From Amycolatopsis orientalis DSM 40040 = KCTC 9412 (GTDB lineage Bacteria > Actinomycetota > Actinomycetes > Mycobacteriales > Pseudonocardiaceae), in the NCBI RefSeq assembly GCF_000478275.1, contig NZ_ASJB01000030.1, positions 62,001 to 126,000 of the forward strand: a stretch of 64,000 nt of DNA. Reading direction: 5' to 3'. The notes beneath the pieces are model-generated. The model did no database searches, was not told the DNA's origin, and saw only the letters and a list, made by a program, of their open reading frames with translations. Position numbers and translations under genes: made by a program. Shown here one piece after another: positions 9,420 through 17,941 of the stretch (positions are counted from its first letter, which is position 1; every line of letters starts with the position of its first letter).

Positions 9420-9600
9420 ACCTGCTGATATTCGTGGATCAGTCCACCCGAGCCGATCATGCTGACGAACCGGTCCGCCCGTCATCCGGTCGGGAACCTG
9501 CCCTCGGTCGGGCGGTTGTTGCCCCAAGGAGCGATGGGCGATGGCGGTTGTAGTGATCGACATACTCAGCCAGGCTCGCCGCTCGGCATCGCATCGACAT
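9420..9600 (-). pseudogene. Degenerate rve-domain transposase tail (copy B)
   Basis: In two minus-strand frames this reads YVDHYNRHRP, LGQQPPDRGQVPDRMTGG and VRQHDRLG, i.e. the same transposase tail as copy A at 7415-7790. The DNA repeats directly (about 7418-7590 against 9423-9577, clearly similar with many substitutions and small indels). Frameshifts and the lack of any upstream part show it is dead. Confidence 0.65.
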
Positions 9601-9853
9601 TGTTTGAACGGCTCGTCCCCGCCCCGGCGCGAGCCGGCGACAGTGGTCCGCCCCGGCATCACGCACTTGATCAACTTCGCCGACCCTGGGGGCACAACGC
9701 TGCGATCCCGCAGGGGCTCGGCACCTGGTTCGATAAAATCGACCGTGACGCCGAATCCTCAATCCACCTGATCGATTTTCACCAGGTCGCCTCGTATCTG
9801 CGTCGTCCGGTTCCGGCCGGCGCGCTGGCACCGTACCTCTGAGACCGGCCAGA

Positions 9854-11047
9854 TCACCTCCACCCCCTCGCCACGGGCCAATCCGGCTGAAGCTCGGCGT
9901 TGGCCCATCGATTCGGCCGGTAGGTACGGATGAGCTCGTTGTCCGTATCCGGCTCCAGACCGATTCGCTCGATCTCCGTCGGTGCAGCAACCTGCGGAAC
10001 CCGACGATGGCGGGCCATGTTCCGCGATGGGCGTTCGAATGCCCATCGCGACGAGTTGGCCAAGATCTCAAGGTTCACTTCGGCGGTCTCGGCGTGATCG
10101 AGTTCATGAGCCCCACTAGGTGCGAGATCACGGCGAAACATCACAAGTACGGCATCCGGTGCGAGCGGGAATATGACAACGCCAGCCGTCGCGACGCCGG
10201 GACGTTCGGCACGGGGCTGTCCGGGCCCCCCGATCAAGATCACCGGTTCATCGCAGGTGAGCAGGACCGGAGGTGTGCGGTAAACGACCCAGTCGCGCAC
10301 ATAGAGGTATTCAGCCATCCACTCGGCCGATCGGACCGCCTCACCGACGACCGCCGCATCCTGAGGGGAGACGAAAAGCGTGCCGTTCTCAACCTCCTCG
10401 ACCTGCTGACGAATCTCGCGGACAACATCCTCGTCCCACTCCATACCTCGACGGCTCAGCAGGGCGCGGATACCATCTTCAGTCATCCCGTCGTACTGCA
10501 ACCGGAAGATATCATTAGCCAGCTTGCGAGACTGACTTCGGTAACTCTGACCACGAGTGCATTGCAATGCGATGTACCGGGCAAGGGAGGATCGCGAATC
10601 CGCGTCGAGCGTGGCACCGCTCAGACCGAGCAACACATCGATCGATTCCTTTCCTGCGCGTTCTACATCACTGAAGAATACTTCGAACAGCAGAGGAGGA
10701 ACAAGTTCAGGGTCGATATCATCGGACTCCACACGATAATAGTCGGTTATTTTCGCCGCACGCTTGGACGAGGTGAGATACGTTCGGCAGCCATCAATTT
10801 CGGTCACCCGTATTTGACCGTTTTCAGCCCATCGCCGAAGGTAGCTTTCGGGCACGATGTGATGCTTCCGCGGCGTGGAGGCTCTCTCGGCCTTCCTGGC
10901 TCTCTCCATGAGAGCCAGGAAGTCGGGATGATCGAGCGGGGACTGGTCCGCCTCACTCAGCGGACGGCGGACAGTCGTCGACTTCTGTCTTCGGGCACTA
11001 CCCCCACGCCTGCCTGACGCACTTCTCCTGCCTCGGCTCTTCGGCAT
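9854..11047 (-). CDS. DUF4238-family protein
   Basis: A 397-aa protein. After a Lys/Arg/Ser-rich N-terminus (about residues 1-40), KHHIVPESYLRRWA (about 61-74) is the signature opening of DUF4238 proteins, followed by a long helical middle (SSLARYIALQCTRGQSYR) and an ILxxSRWAFERPS segment near the C-terminus. The family's function is unknown; it is common in accessory regions and near mobile elements. ATG 11047 has no strong ribosome site, so the start is tentative. It sits alone, next to the IS remnants, and reads away from the unknown gene upstream. Confidence 0.8.
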   Translation of the reverse strand: MPKSRGRRSASGRRGGSARRQKSTTVRRPLSEADQSPLDHPDFLALMERARKAERASTPRKHHIVPESYLRRWAENGQIRVTEIDGCRTYLTSSKRAAKITDYYRVESDDIDPELVPPLLFEVFFSDVERAGKESIDVLLGLSGATLDADSRSSLARYIALQCTRGQSYRSQSRKLANDIFRLQYDGMTEDGIRALLSRRGMEWDEDVVREIRQQVEEVENGTLFVSPQDAAVVGEAVRSAEWMAEYLYVRDWVVYRTPPVLLTCDEPVILIGGPGQPRAERPGVATAGVVIFPLAPDAVLVMFRRDLAPSGAHELDHAETAEVNLEILANSSRWAFERPSRNMARHRRVPQVAAPTEIERIGLEPDTDNELIRTYRPNRWANAELQPDWPVARGWR

Positions 11048-11217
11048 CGAGTGATTCTATGATGGGACAATATCGCCACTCTGCCGGACCCGACCGGAAG
11101 CCGATGACGGCCAGTCAGGATCACTCGTCTGGCCACCGCCATCGCGATGCCGTCAGCCGATCGCCCAACATGCCGGGCCTGCTCGAGCACAGCATCAAAC
11201 TGCGATGCTCAGCGGCG

Positions 11218-12750
11218 TCAAAGACGTCCACCACGGTAGAGAGCGCCCTTGAGTATTTCAGGCTGACTCAGCAGATCCAAGAGGAATAGGTATCCCAAGA
11301 ACCCGATGTCATGCGGCACATCACCATCATGATGCGCGAGCAGCGTGTTCGTCAGGCCGACGCGTCGCGACCTGTTCGAGCCGAATCCGTGGGTTGCGTT
11401 CCGCAACATCTCGAGGTACTCGCTGGCTGCAGCCTCCAGGTCCAGCGTGCCGGTTGCCGTACCGTTGTCCACGACATCGATCTCGTCTCGCCCGAACTGC
11501 CGAGCGAGGTAGAACCCGTCTTGAATCCTGCGCAAGGCCGTCACACCACGTTCAGCTGCGGGCATCAGAACATCTGCGGCTTCCGTGGGGATCGTTGCAT
11601 GTAGCCGCTCAAGCGTCTCGGTGGCGAACTCCAGAGAACAGTGCTTCTCGAGCGGACGACCTGTGAGACGATGAAGCGTATCCATGACAGAAAAGAACAG
11701 CACTCGACGCGCCGTGACATCACGATGCGCAGCTTGCAGGGAAGTAATCCTTTTGAACAGTTGTTCAACAGTACTTATGGCCTGAAGATGCTTCACCGGA
11801 ACATATCGTCCCGCCTGGTCGGTGAAAGTCACCGGGTCAGTGAGAACGCCGAAGAGGTTGTTGAGCTTCGCTCCCCACCAGTCCAGGGCAGTCGAGCAGG
11901 CGTCCGGGCGGACCGTCGGGGTAGGAACAGACTCCAGCGAACCACGTACCGGCAGGAAGTGGAGCATCTCCGCAGCATCACCCTTGGCTGCCACGATGAA
12001 TCGTCCGAGGCTGTACACCACGATGCCGAACTCGCGCGCGGCGTACAGATTCCACATCGCTGGAGATGCCGCACCCATCAGCGGCCCCACGTACACATCA
12101 AGGAAGGCCGCGCCGTTGAGAAGGTGTTCGGATGACGAGAAGATGAGCTGACCTGCGTCGTGCGCCGCCTTGATCCCGCTCAGGTCGCCGCCCGTCAGCT
12201 GCGCGTCGTACTCCAGGCGAAGTAGTACCCCGGCCATCTTGATCCTGTGCACCAACTCGCTCCGGCGTCGAACGACATGAACCCCCGCGTGGGGGAACAC
12301 CTGGTCCGCAACTTCGCCCGAGAAGCGAAAGTCCAAAAGCTCACCGTGAACGTGTCCGACAATGTCGGGCAGTTGATTCTGGTCCGCAAGAAGTGTCTGC
12401 AAGGTCAATACGCTGAAAGCGTCGACGATGTCCTTAGTGGCCATTGCCCGATCGGAGCGCTCGGACAGGACCTGATGTTCGCGTGCGGACAAGGGGCCTC
12501 GCAGCCGTGGTCCTGCGAATATCGCGATTCGATCGAACCTCGCCGGGGTCTGACGGACCCCTGCCATGTGATGAACCTCGACCAGACTCGGCGACACCCT
12601 GCGGTGACGCTCTTCGGTCTTCACCAGCCACGTGCCGTCCACCGAGTTGTGCACACGAGCGTGGAGGCCAGCATCGGCGAAGAATCCTGTGGGGTTACCA
12701 CCCCACAGCCACGGCGGCAGCTGGACGATAGCGGCAGGAGGTCTCGACAT
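11218..12750 (-). CDS. Unknown protein, 510 aa
   Basis: A full-length frame with coherent composition: N-terminal IVQLPPWLWGGNPTGFF, a middle segment LIFSSSEHLLNGAAFLDVYVGPLMG, and a mainly helical C-terminal half ending in DIGFLGYLFLLDLLSQPEILKG. I recognise no family and see no signal peptide or nucleotide-binding loop. ATG 12750 lies 263 bp from the divergent gene at 13013, so the two probably share a regulatory region. It runs in the same direction as the DUF4238 gene with a 170-bp gap, so co-transcription is possible but not shown. Confidence 0.65.
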   Translation of the reverse strand: MSRPPAAIVQLPPWLWGGNPTGFFADAGLHARVHNSVDGTWLVKTEERHRRVSPSLVEVHHMAGVRQTPARFDRIAIFAGPRLRGPLSAREHQVLSERSDRAMATKDIVDAFSVLTLQTLLADQNQLPDIVGHVHGELLDFRFSGEVADQVFPHAGVHVVRRRSELVHRIKMAGVLLRLEYDAQLTGGDLSGIKAAHDAGQLIFSSSEHLLNGAAFLDVYVGPLMGAASPAMWNLYAAREFGIVVYSLGRFIVAAKGDAAEMLHFLPVRGSLESVPTPTVRPDACSTALDWWGAKLNNLFGVLTDPVTFTDQAGRYVPVKHLQAISTVEQLFKRITSLQAAHRDVTARRVLFFSVMDTLHRLTGRPLEKHCSLEFATETLERLHATIPTEAADVLMPAAERGVTALRRIQDGFYLARQFGRDEIDVVDNGTATGTLDLEAAASEYLEMLRNATHGFGSNRSRRVGLTNTLLAHHDGDVPHDIGFLGYLFLLDLLSQPEILKGALYRGGRL

Positions 12751-13012
12751 CTCGACACTCTAAGGCACCGGACACACGCTTGCGATCACAGCATCATGCC
12801 TGGTTACTCAACTGACCTTGCCTCGACACCCCCGATGCCCAGTAGCCAGTTTCGACACTGCGTTTCTCGGCTCCGCCGGCGCCAGTTCTTCTGAAGTGCA
12901 CCTGTCACCGCCGCAAGGCGACGAGACCAAGGCATCGTGTACCACCGGTATCGAAACGATCACCATTCAGTCCAAGCGTTGCGCCGGCTACCGATATCCG
13001 CGACTACTCAAC

Positions 13013-15022
13013 ATGGCCACGCCTGCCCCAAGTAACGTTCCCGAAAGGCTGCTCGAAGCCGCGCGCACCGGGACGGATTTTCGTGTCAGCACGCTCAGCA
13101 TTCAGTCACTCCGGGTCAGCGAGCAACCAGGTCATCACCTACCGGCGGGCGCAGTACGTGACGCCCTGCTCTCCGACGGCAAAGACCTAGATCCACGCGG
13201 TATTCGTATAGTTGGTGCAAGAATCACAGGCAAGCTCGATCTCCGCCACGTGGCCCCTCGGGCGGGCTTGGCCCTACTCGGGTGCACGTTCGATCACGCC
13301 GTGGCCCTGGACGACGCTCATCTTCCATGGCTGGCGTTAACCGGCTCGTTCCTGCCGCATCTCAGCGCAAACGGGCTCGAGGTCGACGCCAAACTTGACC
13401 TCGACAATGGGTTCACCGTGGAAACCTCCACAGGCAACGCTGTCGAACTGATCGCAGCGCACGTTCACGGCAAGCTGAACCTGTCTGGAGCGAGACTTCT
13501 CAGCAAATCAGGGTCAGCACTCGCCGCGGACCGACTGCGTGTCGACGGTTCTCTCTGCCTCAAGGAAGATTTTTACGCCAGCAGCGCCGGCGGCAGGGGA
13601 ACCTTGAGTCTGGCCGAAGCCCACATCGGCGGACAACTGATCCTGACACAGGCCGAACTCGTCAACACCTCAGGTCCTGCCTTCATCGGCGAGCAGATCA
13701 GCGTCGATGGCGCTGTCTTCATGTCCGAGCCGTTCAAAGCCACAGGACACGGTGCGAATGGCACCATCCGACTCAGGTCAGCAAAACTCGGCAACGGTCT
13801 CGCTCTCGACGGCGCAAGGCTCAGTAACGACTCGGGACCAGCCTTCTCCGCCGATGGAATCCAGATCGCAGCCGATCTATCCATGAAAGGCGGGCTCCAA
13901 ATCTCCGGTCATGGCGAACGTGGGGCGGTCCGCATGACCGGCGCTCGCATCGACGGTGAGCTCGACGCCTCCGGCGCGGAGATCGGCAACAGTACCGGCC
14001 CCGCGATCTCGGCTCGAGATCTCCATGTGGGCGAGACGATCTACCTGAGCGACGGATTCATCGCTCGCGGGGAAGGCCAGTACGGTGCCGTTCGCTTGAC
14101 GGGGGCGAACATCGGCACCCAGCTCGTCGGGACCAAGGCTCAGATCACCAACAGTTCCGGCCCGTCCCTGTCTGCAGAACGACTCCGCGTCCACAACGAC
14201 GTCGACTTCAGCGCGGACGCTAGAATCACCGGCTCGATCGTCCTCACGAGCTCAGTGATCGAAGGCAAGCTAGACCTCACAGGTATTGAACTCGTCAATA
14301 AGAAGGGCAAAGTCCTTAACCTCGCTGTCGCCAAGGTACAAGAGATCTCCCTCTCCCCCAAAACAATCTGCTCGAACGACCGTGAACACGCGACGTCGTC
14401 CGCAGAAGTCAACGTCGCCGGATTGACCTACACGTACTTCGCCGACGTCGACTCAGCCCGATGGCGGCACCTACTACGTCATCACACCTCCGACTACAGC
14501 CCCCAGCCGTACCAGCAACTCGCACTCCTGCTCAAGTCATACGGACACGACAACGAAGCACGAACAGTTCTCCGCGCCCAGCAGGACGATCTCCGTGCCC
14601 GCGGAGATCTCGGCGGGTGGTTCCCTCGCACCGTCCACTGGCTGTGGGGGCGGATCGCCGGATACGGCTACCGCGTTCGCGGAGTCGCCGCTGCCCTGGG
14701 CATCACCCTGGTCCTTGCTTCGTTCCTCGGCATAATCGCGGGAAGCGTACCCGCCGGAGACACCGGACGCCCTGTTGCTGCACCCGCCTCCGCAACAGCC
14801 CCGCCTGGATCCACCTGCTCCCTCATCGAACGTGTCGGACTCGGCTTGGACCGAGGCCTTCCGCTGGCCAGCACTGGCATCCGCAGTCGCTGTGACCTCG
14901 ACACCTACACCTTCGCAGGACAGATCTTCACCGCAGGCCTTTGGGCAATCCAGTTTGTCATCTGGGGTTTGGCGACACTCGCCGTCGCCGGCTACACCGG
15001 CCTGATCCGACGACTCGCGTGA
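13013..15022 (+). CDS. Membrane-anchored beta-helix-type repeat protein (often labelled membrane-associated oxidoreductase)
   Basis: A 669-aa protein starting at ATG 13013 (MATPAPSNVPERLL); the frame is open upstream but those residues look non-coding. Residues of about 60-500 are repeats of about 20-45 residues with alternating small and hydrophobic positions (IVGARITGKLDLRHV, VHGKLNLSGARLLSKSG, HIGGQLILTQAELVNTSG, RIDGELDASGAEIGNSTG), as in pentapeptide or bactofilin-like right-handed beta-helices. A soluble helical segment follows (PYQQLALLLKSYGHDNEARTV), then transmembrane spans near ALGITLVLASFLGIIAG and WAIQFVIWGLATLAVAG. Related actinomycete proteins are annotated as membrane-associated oxidoreductases, but no redox motif is visible here. 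The role is unknown; a cytosolic repeat scaffold on the membrane is the likely architecture. Confidence 0.7.
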   Translation: MATPAPSNVPERLLEAARTGTDFRVSTLSIQSLRVSEQPGHHLPAGAVRDALLSDGKDLDPRGIRIVGARITGKLDLRHVAPRAGLALLGCTFDHAVALDDAHLPWLALTGSFLPHLSANGLEVDAKLDLDNGFTVETSTGNAVELIAAHVHGKLNLSGARLLSKSGSALAADRLRVDGSLCLKEDFYASSAGGRGTLSLAEAHIGGQLILTQAELVNTSGPAFIGEQISVDGAVFMSEPFKATGHGANGTIRLRSAKLGNGLALDGARLSNDSGPAFSADGIQIAADLSMKGGLQISGHGERGAVRMTGARIDGELDASGAEIGNSTGPAISARDLHVGETIYLSDGFIARGEGQYGAVRLTGANIGTQLVGTKAQITNSSGPSLSAERLRVHNDVDFSADARITGSIVLTSSVIEGKLDLTGIELVNKKGKVLNLAVAKVQEISLSPKTICSNDREHATSSAEVNVAGLTYTYFADVDSARWRHLLRHHTSDYSPQPYQQLALLLKSYGHDNEARTVLRAQQDDLRARGDLGGWFPRTVHWLWGRIAGYGYRVRGVAAALGITLVLASFLGIIAGSVPAGDTGRPVAAPASATAPPGSTCSLIERVGLGLDRGLPLASTGIRSRCDLDTYTFAGQIFTAGLWAIQFVIWGLATLAVAGYTGLIRRLA

Positions 15023-15074
15023 CTAGGCCAACAGCGACCGCGAACACACAAACGAACAGACGAATGGAGGCCAT

Positions 15075-15470
15075 ATGAAGGTCAGATGGAGCTCAACCAC
15101 TGCATTTGGAGCCATCGCTTACTCGATCGTGCTCGCAGGCTGCTCGAGCAATCCGCCGACCGACCACACCCCAGCGCCGCCTACTCCGGCTCGTACCCAA
15201 GCTGAGATAACTTTCTTAGATCGAGTACACACAGCACAGACGACGCTGACTGACGACGACGCCCTGACAACCGGCCGCATGACGTGCGCCGACTGGGACG
15301 TCCTGCGCGACGGTCACGCTCCTCAGAAGCGCTACTCAGAGCTAGACCTGGAGAACCTGGGACAAAGCGGAAAGCTGACGACCAGCCAGGTACGAGCCCT
15401 CGAACAGGCCGCCGTCGAAAACTTGTGTCCTGCAAACCTCGTGGCCTACCAACGAGCGACATCTCGCTAG
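15075..15470 (+). CDS. Small lipoprotein
   Basis: A 131-aa protein. ATG 15075 is preceded by GGAGG at ideal spacing. Residues 1-23 are a lipoprotein signal ending in the lipobox LAGC, followed by a Pro/Thr-rich linker (PPTDHTPAPPTPA) and a compact domain of about 90 residues with ITFLDRVH and AAVENLCPANL. This resembles DUF732-type actinobacterial lipoproteins: a conserved Cys in MTCADW and one in ENLCP could form a disulfide. It lies 52 bp after the repeat-protein gene and is probably co-transcribed with it. Confidence 0.7.
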   Translation: MKVRWSSTTAFGAIAYSIVLAGCSSNPPTDHTPAPPTPARTQAEITFLDRVHTAQTTLTDDDALTTGRMTCADWDVLRDGHAPQKRYSELDLENLGQSGKLTTSQVRALEQAAVENLCPANLVAYQRATSR

Positions 15471-15557
15471 CCTTCAAACACCTAGCGGCTTTCGAACGTA
15501 GCCCGCGAGCAAGACATCTCCACCGTCCGGCCGCACGATGACGACACAGGAGGAAGT

Positions 15558-16421
15558 GTGACCGACGAACAAGTGCCGTGGCCGTGGCGTGGCCTCGACC
15601 AGTACGCCGAAGAAGCTCAGAATTCAGAGAAGGTCGGAATCTGGCTTGGACGCATCAGCGAGGGCCTCGACCTCATCGACTACATGATCAATCTCGCGAC
15701 GGCCAGCCTTAACGAGACCGCAAAAGCGACGAACGTGCTGGCCGCGCTCGCCTGCTACACCCGGGCCTTCCGCGGCCTCCGTGCCGCGACGATCCTCGCC
15801 ACCAGCGGCCTCTACCTCGAGGCTCGCGTCTACGCCCGTGACGTTTACGAGTCAGCGAGCCTGGCGCGCATGCTGGCCCTCCGCCCAGACAAGGCCGACT
15901 CCTGGATGCTGGCCAACCGTTGGATCAAGGACAACGAGGTCCGCCAATACGCTGAGAACTTCACCGCCCCAGGCATGCCCATTCAGGACTCGGCGTATCG
16001 GCAGTACTACCAACTCGCCAGCAACCTCCACCACCCTACCGCTCGCGCCTGTCTCCCACTCGTGCTAACCGACGCGAGCAAGCCGTGCGCTCCACAGTTA
16101 ACATCCGACTACAACGAAGACGCCCTGAGCAATTCTCTCGCCGAGATCGCACTCGAATGCGGGTTCGTTTGCCTCACCATGATCAACGCCGCAGCCGGAC
16201 CCGAAGTCATTCCTCCCTCTTGGCGGCAGGCCGTAGCCGAGTACGTTGCAGCCGTTGGCGCAGGCGCCGACTGGTCTCACCTTGAACGTGACTGGCAGGC
16301 CGAGGCCGACAGGTTCGCCGACCTCGCCGCTCATGTCATCCCCGCCGACCAACTCGCGGCCTTACTCAAGGAGCACCCCAACAGCCTCGACAACGTTCGC
16401 GCCCGCCGCGACCAGGATTGA
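15558..16421 (+). CDS. Unknown helical protein, 287 aa
   Basis: GTG 15558 follows GGAGGAAGT, a good ribosome site. The product is almost entirely helical and soluble (LACYTRAFRGLRAATILATSG, ARVYARDVYESASLARML, YYQLASNLHHPTARACLP). The pattern recalls DUF5677-like HEPN-type helical proteins, but the resemblance is weak and no RxxxxH nuclease motif is obvious. It is the last gene of the same-strand run beginning at 13013, with an 87-bp gap to the lipoprotein. Confidence 0.65.
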   Translation: MTDEQVPWPWRGLDQYAEEAQNSEKVGIWLGRISEGLDLIDYMINLATASLNETAKATNVLAALACYTRAFRGLRAATILATSGLYLEARVYARDVYESASLARMLALRPDKADSWMLANRWIKDNEVRQYAENFTAPGMPIQDSAYRQYYQLASNLHHPTARACLPLVLTDASKPCAPQLTSDYNEDALSNSLAEIALECGFVCLTMINAAAGPEVIPPSWRQAVAEYVAAVGAGADWSHLERDWQAEADRFADLAAHVIPADQLAALLKEHPNSLDNVRARRDQD

Positions 16422-16508
16422 GAACGGCGCGGGCTGATCAAGGGCCGCCAGGGGTGCTTGGCAAGGAAGACACATCGCCCCAGCCTGCTCGGGGACCGCC
16501 TCTGCAAC

Positions 16509-17321
16509 TCAGTCAATGGCCCCTACCACAAATCCTCCTGCCGTTCGAACGTCACTGGGCGCTCGGCGATCGCCTACTTCTCCGACGGGATCACATTGTG
16601 AGTGCTCCTCCCATCGAGCACGGACTGTGCGCATCAGCAGGCGGGAGCGCTCCGCTCCCAGGCCGAAGCATCGCATCAGGCCCTCCGCTGAGATCGGACG
16701 TTGATGCTTCTCGCGATGACGGCGGTCCACCTCGATGGCGCGCTCGACGAGGTCGAGCCTCGACAGGCTTGACCGCTTCGTAGGCGGCGGAGACGAGTCG
16801 ATCAGCTCAGGCCGCGTATCCGCGGGGACTTCTGGAGCCGCTGGCACGCATGGACGCGGCGACGCCGACGGAACGGCCGTTTCCTCTTTGGCCGGAGTCG
16901 TGGAGGCGAGCTCGCGGAGTAGTGCTGGGCCGACGTCGGCCCAGCCGATCAACAGGAGTGGGCCGACCGCATCAAACAGCGCCCGGCCGATCTCCCCGGC
17001 AATGAGCGGTTCGGCCACGTTCAACGCCAGCGTGACGAAGCTCGAGACCAGTAGCAGCCGGCGGGCAGGCCGGATCACCTCGGCAGAGACGCCACGCAAC
17101 GACAACTGCCGGATCGCGATCAGCAGCGCCAGCACCGACAGATCCACGGCAGGTGCAACCAGCGGACCAACCCAACCCGGCACACCGAGCCTGAGACCGA
17201 ACGCCAGGACGTTGCCGAACCCGAACAGGAACGTCAACCCCACGATGACGCCGACAATCACGGTGACCAGCCGCAGAACAGCATCGCGCTCGACCGGATA
17301 ACCAGCAGCTTTGGCAGACAC
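16509..17321 (-). CDS. DUF2637 membrane protein (SpdB-like, conjugative-element type)
   Basis: GTG 17321 is chosen because GAGGAG lies about 7 nt upstream; a TTG at 17345 is also in frame. The 270-aa product has four transmembrane spans in the first 140 residues (VTVIVGVIVGLTFLFGF, VGPLVAPAVDLSVLALLIAI, LLLVSSFVTLALNVAEPLI, GPLLLIGWADVGPALL), the DUF2637 signature with an Asp in PAVDLS. A Pro/Ser-rich linker and a C-terminal basic helical domain follow (RLDLVERAIEVDRRHR, LMRCFGLGAERSRLLMRTV). DUF2637 proteins are typical of actinomycete integrative conjugative elements, where SpdB-like proteins assist plasmid spread. Its position next to a tRNA-Val attachment repeat at 17.49 kb supports that setting. 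Confidence 0.8.
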   Translation of the reverse strand: MSAKAAGYPVERDAVLRLVTVIVGVIVGLTFLFGFGNVLAFGLRLGVPGWVGPLVAPAVDLSVLALLIAIRQLSLRGVSAEVIRPARRLLLVSSFVTLALNVAEPLIAGEIGRALFDAVGPLLLIGWADVGPALLRELASTTPAKEETAVPSASPRPCVPAAPEVPADTRPELIDSSPPPTKRSSLSRLDLVERAIEVDRRHREKHQRPISAEGLMRCFGLGAERSRLLMRTVRARWEEHSQCDPVGEVGDRRAPSDVRTAGGFVVGAID

Positions 17322-17477
17322 GAAGTAACTCCTCGTAACCAGCAATCCAAGATCAACTGGCGAAATTCAGGCGACCTGAACGCGCCGCAACGCGTTCGAA
17401 GCCGCCCCAACGAGAAGAACGAGAGACCGTTGGCCTGCGAAAACAGGGGAAATACCTGGTCGGGAGCCCAGTTTAAT

Positions 17478-17527
17478 CTTCCCTGACACGGAAGAGGTCA
17501 CTGGTTCAATCCCAGTATCGCGCACCA
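17478..17527 (+). pseudogene. 3' half of a tRNA-Val(GAC) gene
   Basis: Visible parts: an anticodon arm with a 5-bp stem (CTTCC / GGAAG) and 7-nt loop CTGACAC (anticodon GAC), a variable region AGGTC, a T arm with ACTGG / CCAGT around TTCAATC, and an acceptor 3' strand ATCGCGC ending in encoded ACCA. The D arm and the 5' acceptor strand (expected GCGCGAT) are absent upstream, so this is not a working tRNA. It forms the left end of a direct repeat whose other copy is at 34747. Confidence 0.85.
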
Positions 17528-17587
17528 TCTGTTTTCGCAGGTCAGAAGCCCTGCTCCTCTTCGGAGGGGCGGGGCTTCGGTCGTTCA
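17487..17587 (+). repeat. Left attachment-type direct repeat (tRNA-Val 3' end)
   Basis: Directly repeated at 34747-34847. The first 41 bp (17487-17527, from inside the anticodon loop to the CCA end) are identical between copies; over about 101 bp there are roughly seven mismatches. Crossover sites of tyrosine recombinases commonly lie in a tRNA anticodon loop, which is where the identity begins. The two copies enclose about 17.3 kb carrying the Tc toxin locus. Confidence 0.8.
17547..17576 (+). terminator. tRNA-Val terminator hairpin with TTCG loop
   Basis: AGCCCTGCTCCTC (17547-17559), loop TTCG, then GAGGGGCGGGGCT (17564-17576) form a 13-bp stem with two G-T wobbles and a UUCG tetraloop. This is what would be expected just after a tRNA gene. 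A worn version is present in the right-hand copy (34807-34836). Confidence 0.7.
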
Positions 17588-17799
17588 AGGCGATGAAAGG
17601 CGATGGCCCTCGGGGCCTGTCCTGGCCGAAAACCCTGTCCTCCCAGGCGTTGTCGACACATGATCCGGTGAGCAGTGGGCAATGAGATCACGGCGCGCGT
17701 AACCCCACGTCGTGACCTTGGTGGCTGCGGCCGACGTCAGATGACCCAAAATCCACGCAGTCCCACACGAGACGTCCCCGTGACCACCAGATCCAGAGA

Positions 17800-17846
17800 G
17801 GGTGTGTGGAAATAGGGACGTTGAGTGTCCCTATTTCCACACACCC
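17800..17846. terminator. Perfect 20-bp inverted repeat after the TcA gene
   Basis: 20 bases at 17800-17819 (starting GGGTGTGTGG, ending TAGGGAC) are perfectly complementary to 17827-17846, with a 7-nt loop GTTGAGT. It lies 96 bp downstream of the TcA stop on the minus strand, so it is well placed to end the toxin transcript. The stem is AT-richer in the middle (GAAATA) than the surroundings. It is longer and more perfect than usual terminators, so a mobile-element end or a recombinase site is possible too. The rest of 17588-17941 shows no gene. Confidence 0.6.
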
Positions 17847-17941
17847 CCACACCCGCCACCGCAGTCACACCGGAACCCGGATCGGCCGGGCGCTACCCCG
17901 GCGACCTGGAGACGTCGATCATCACCCCAGCGTGGTCTTCC

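Noticed and set aside
9459-9842. 127-codon plus-strand frame over IS copy B
   Set aside because: It mostly overlaps the transposase remnant on the other strand; its last third looks somewhat protein-like but has no supported start.
17367-17588. Minus-strand ORF with VRDTGIEPVTSSV (also at 34066-34788)
   Set aside because: This peptide is a well-known false translation antisense to tRNA genes; here it is antisense to the two tRNA-Val repeats.
17600-17790. Possible integrase remnant between the left repeat and the TcA end (minus-strand GHLTSAAATKVTTWGYARRD)
   Set aside because: It does not contain the HxxR or Tyr motifs of tyrosine recombinases, and I could not match it to a family; too weak to call.
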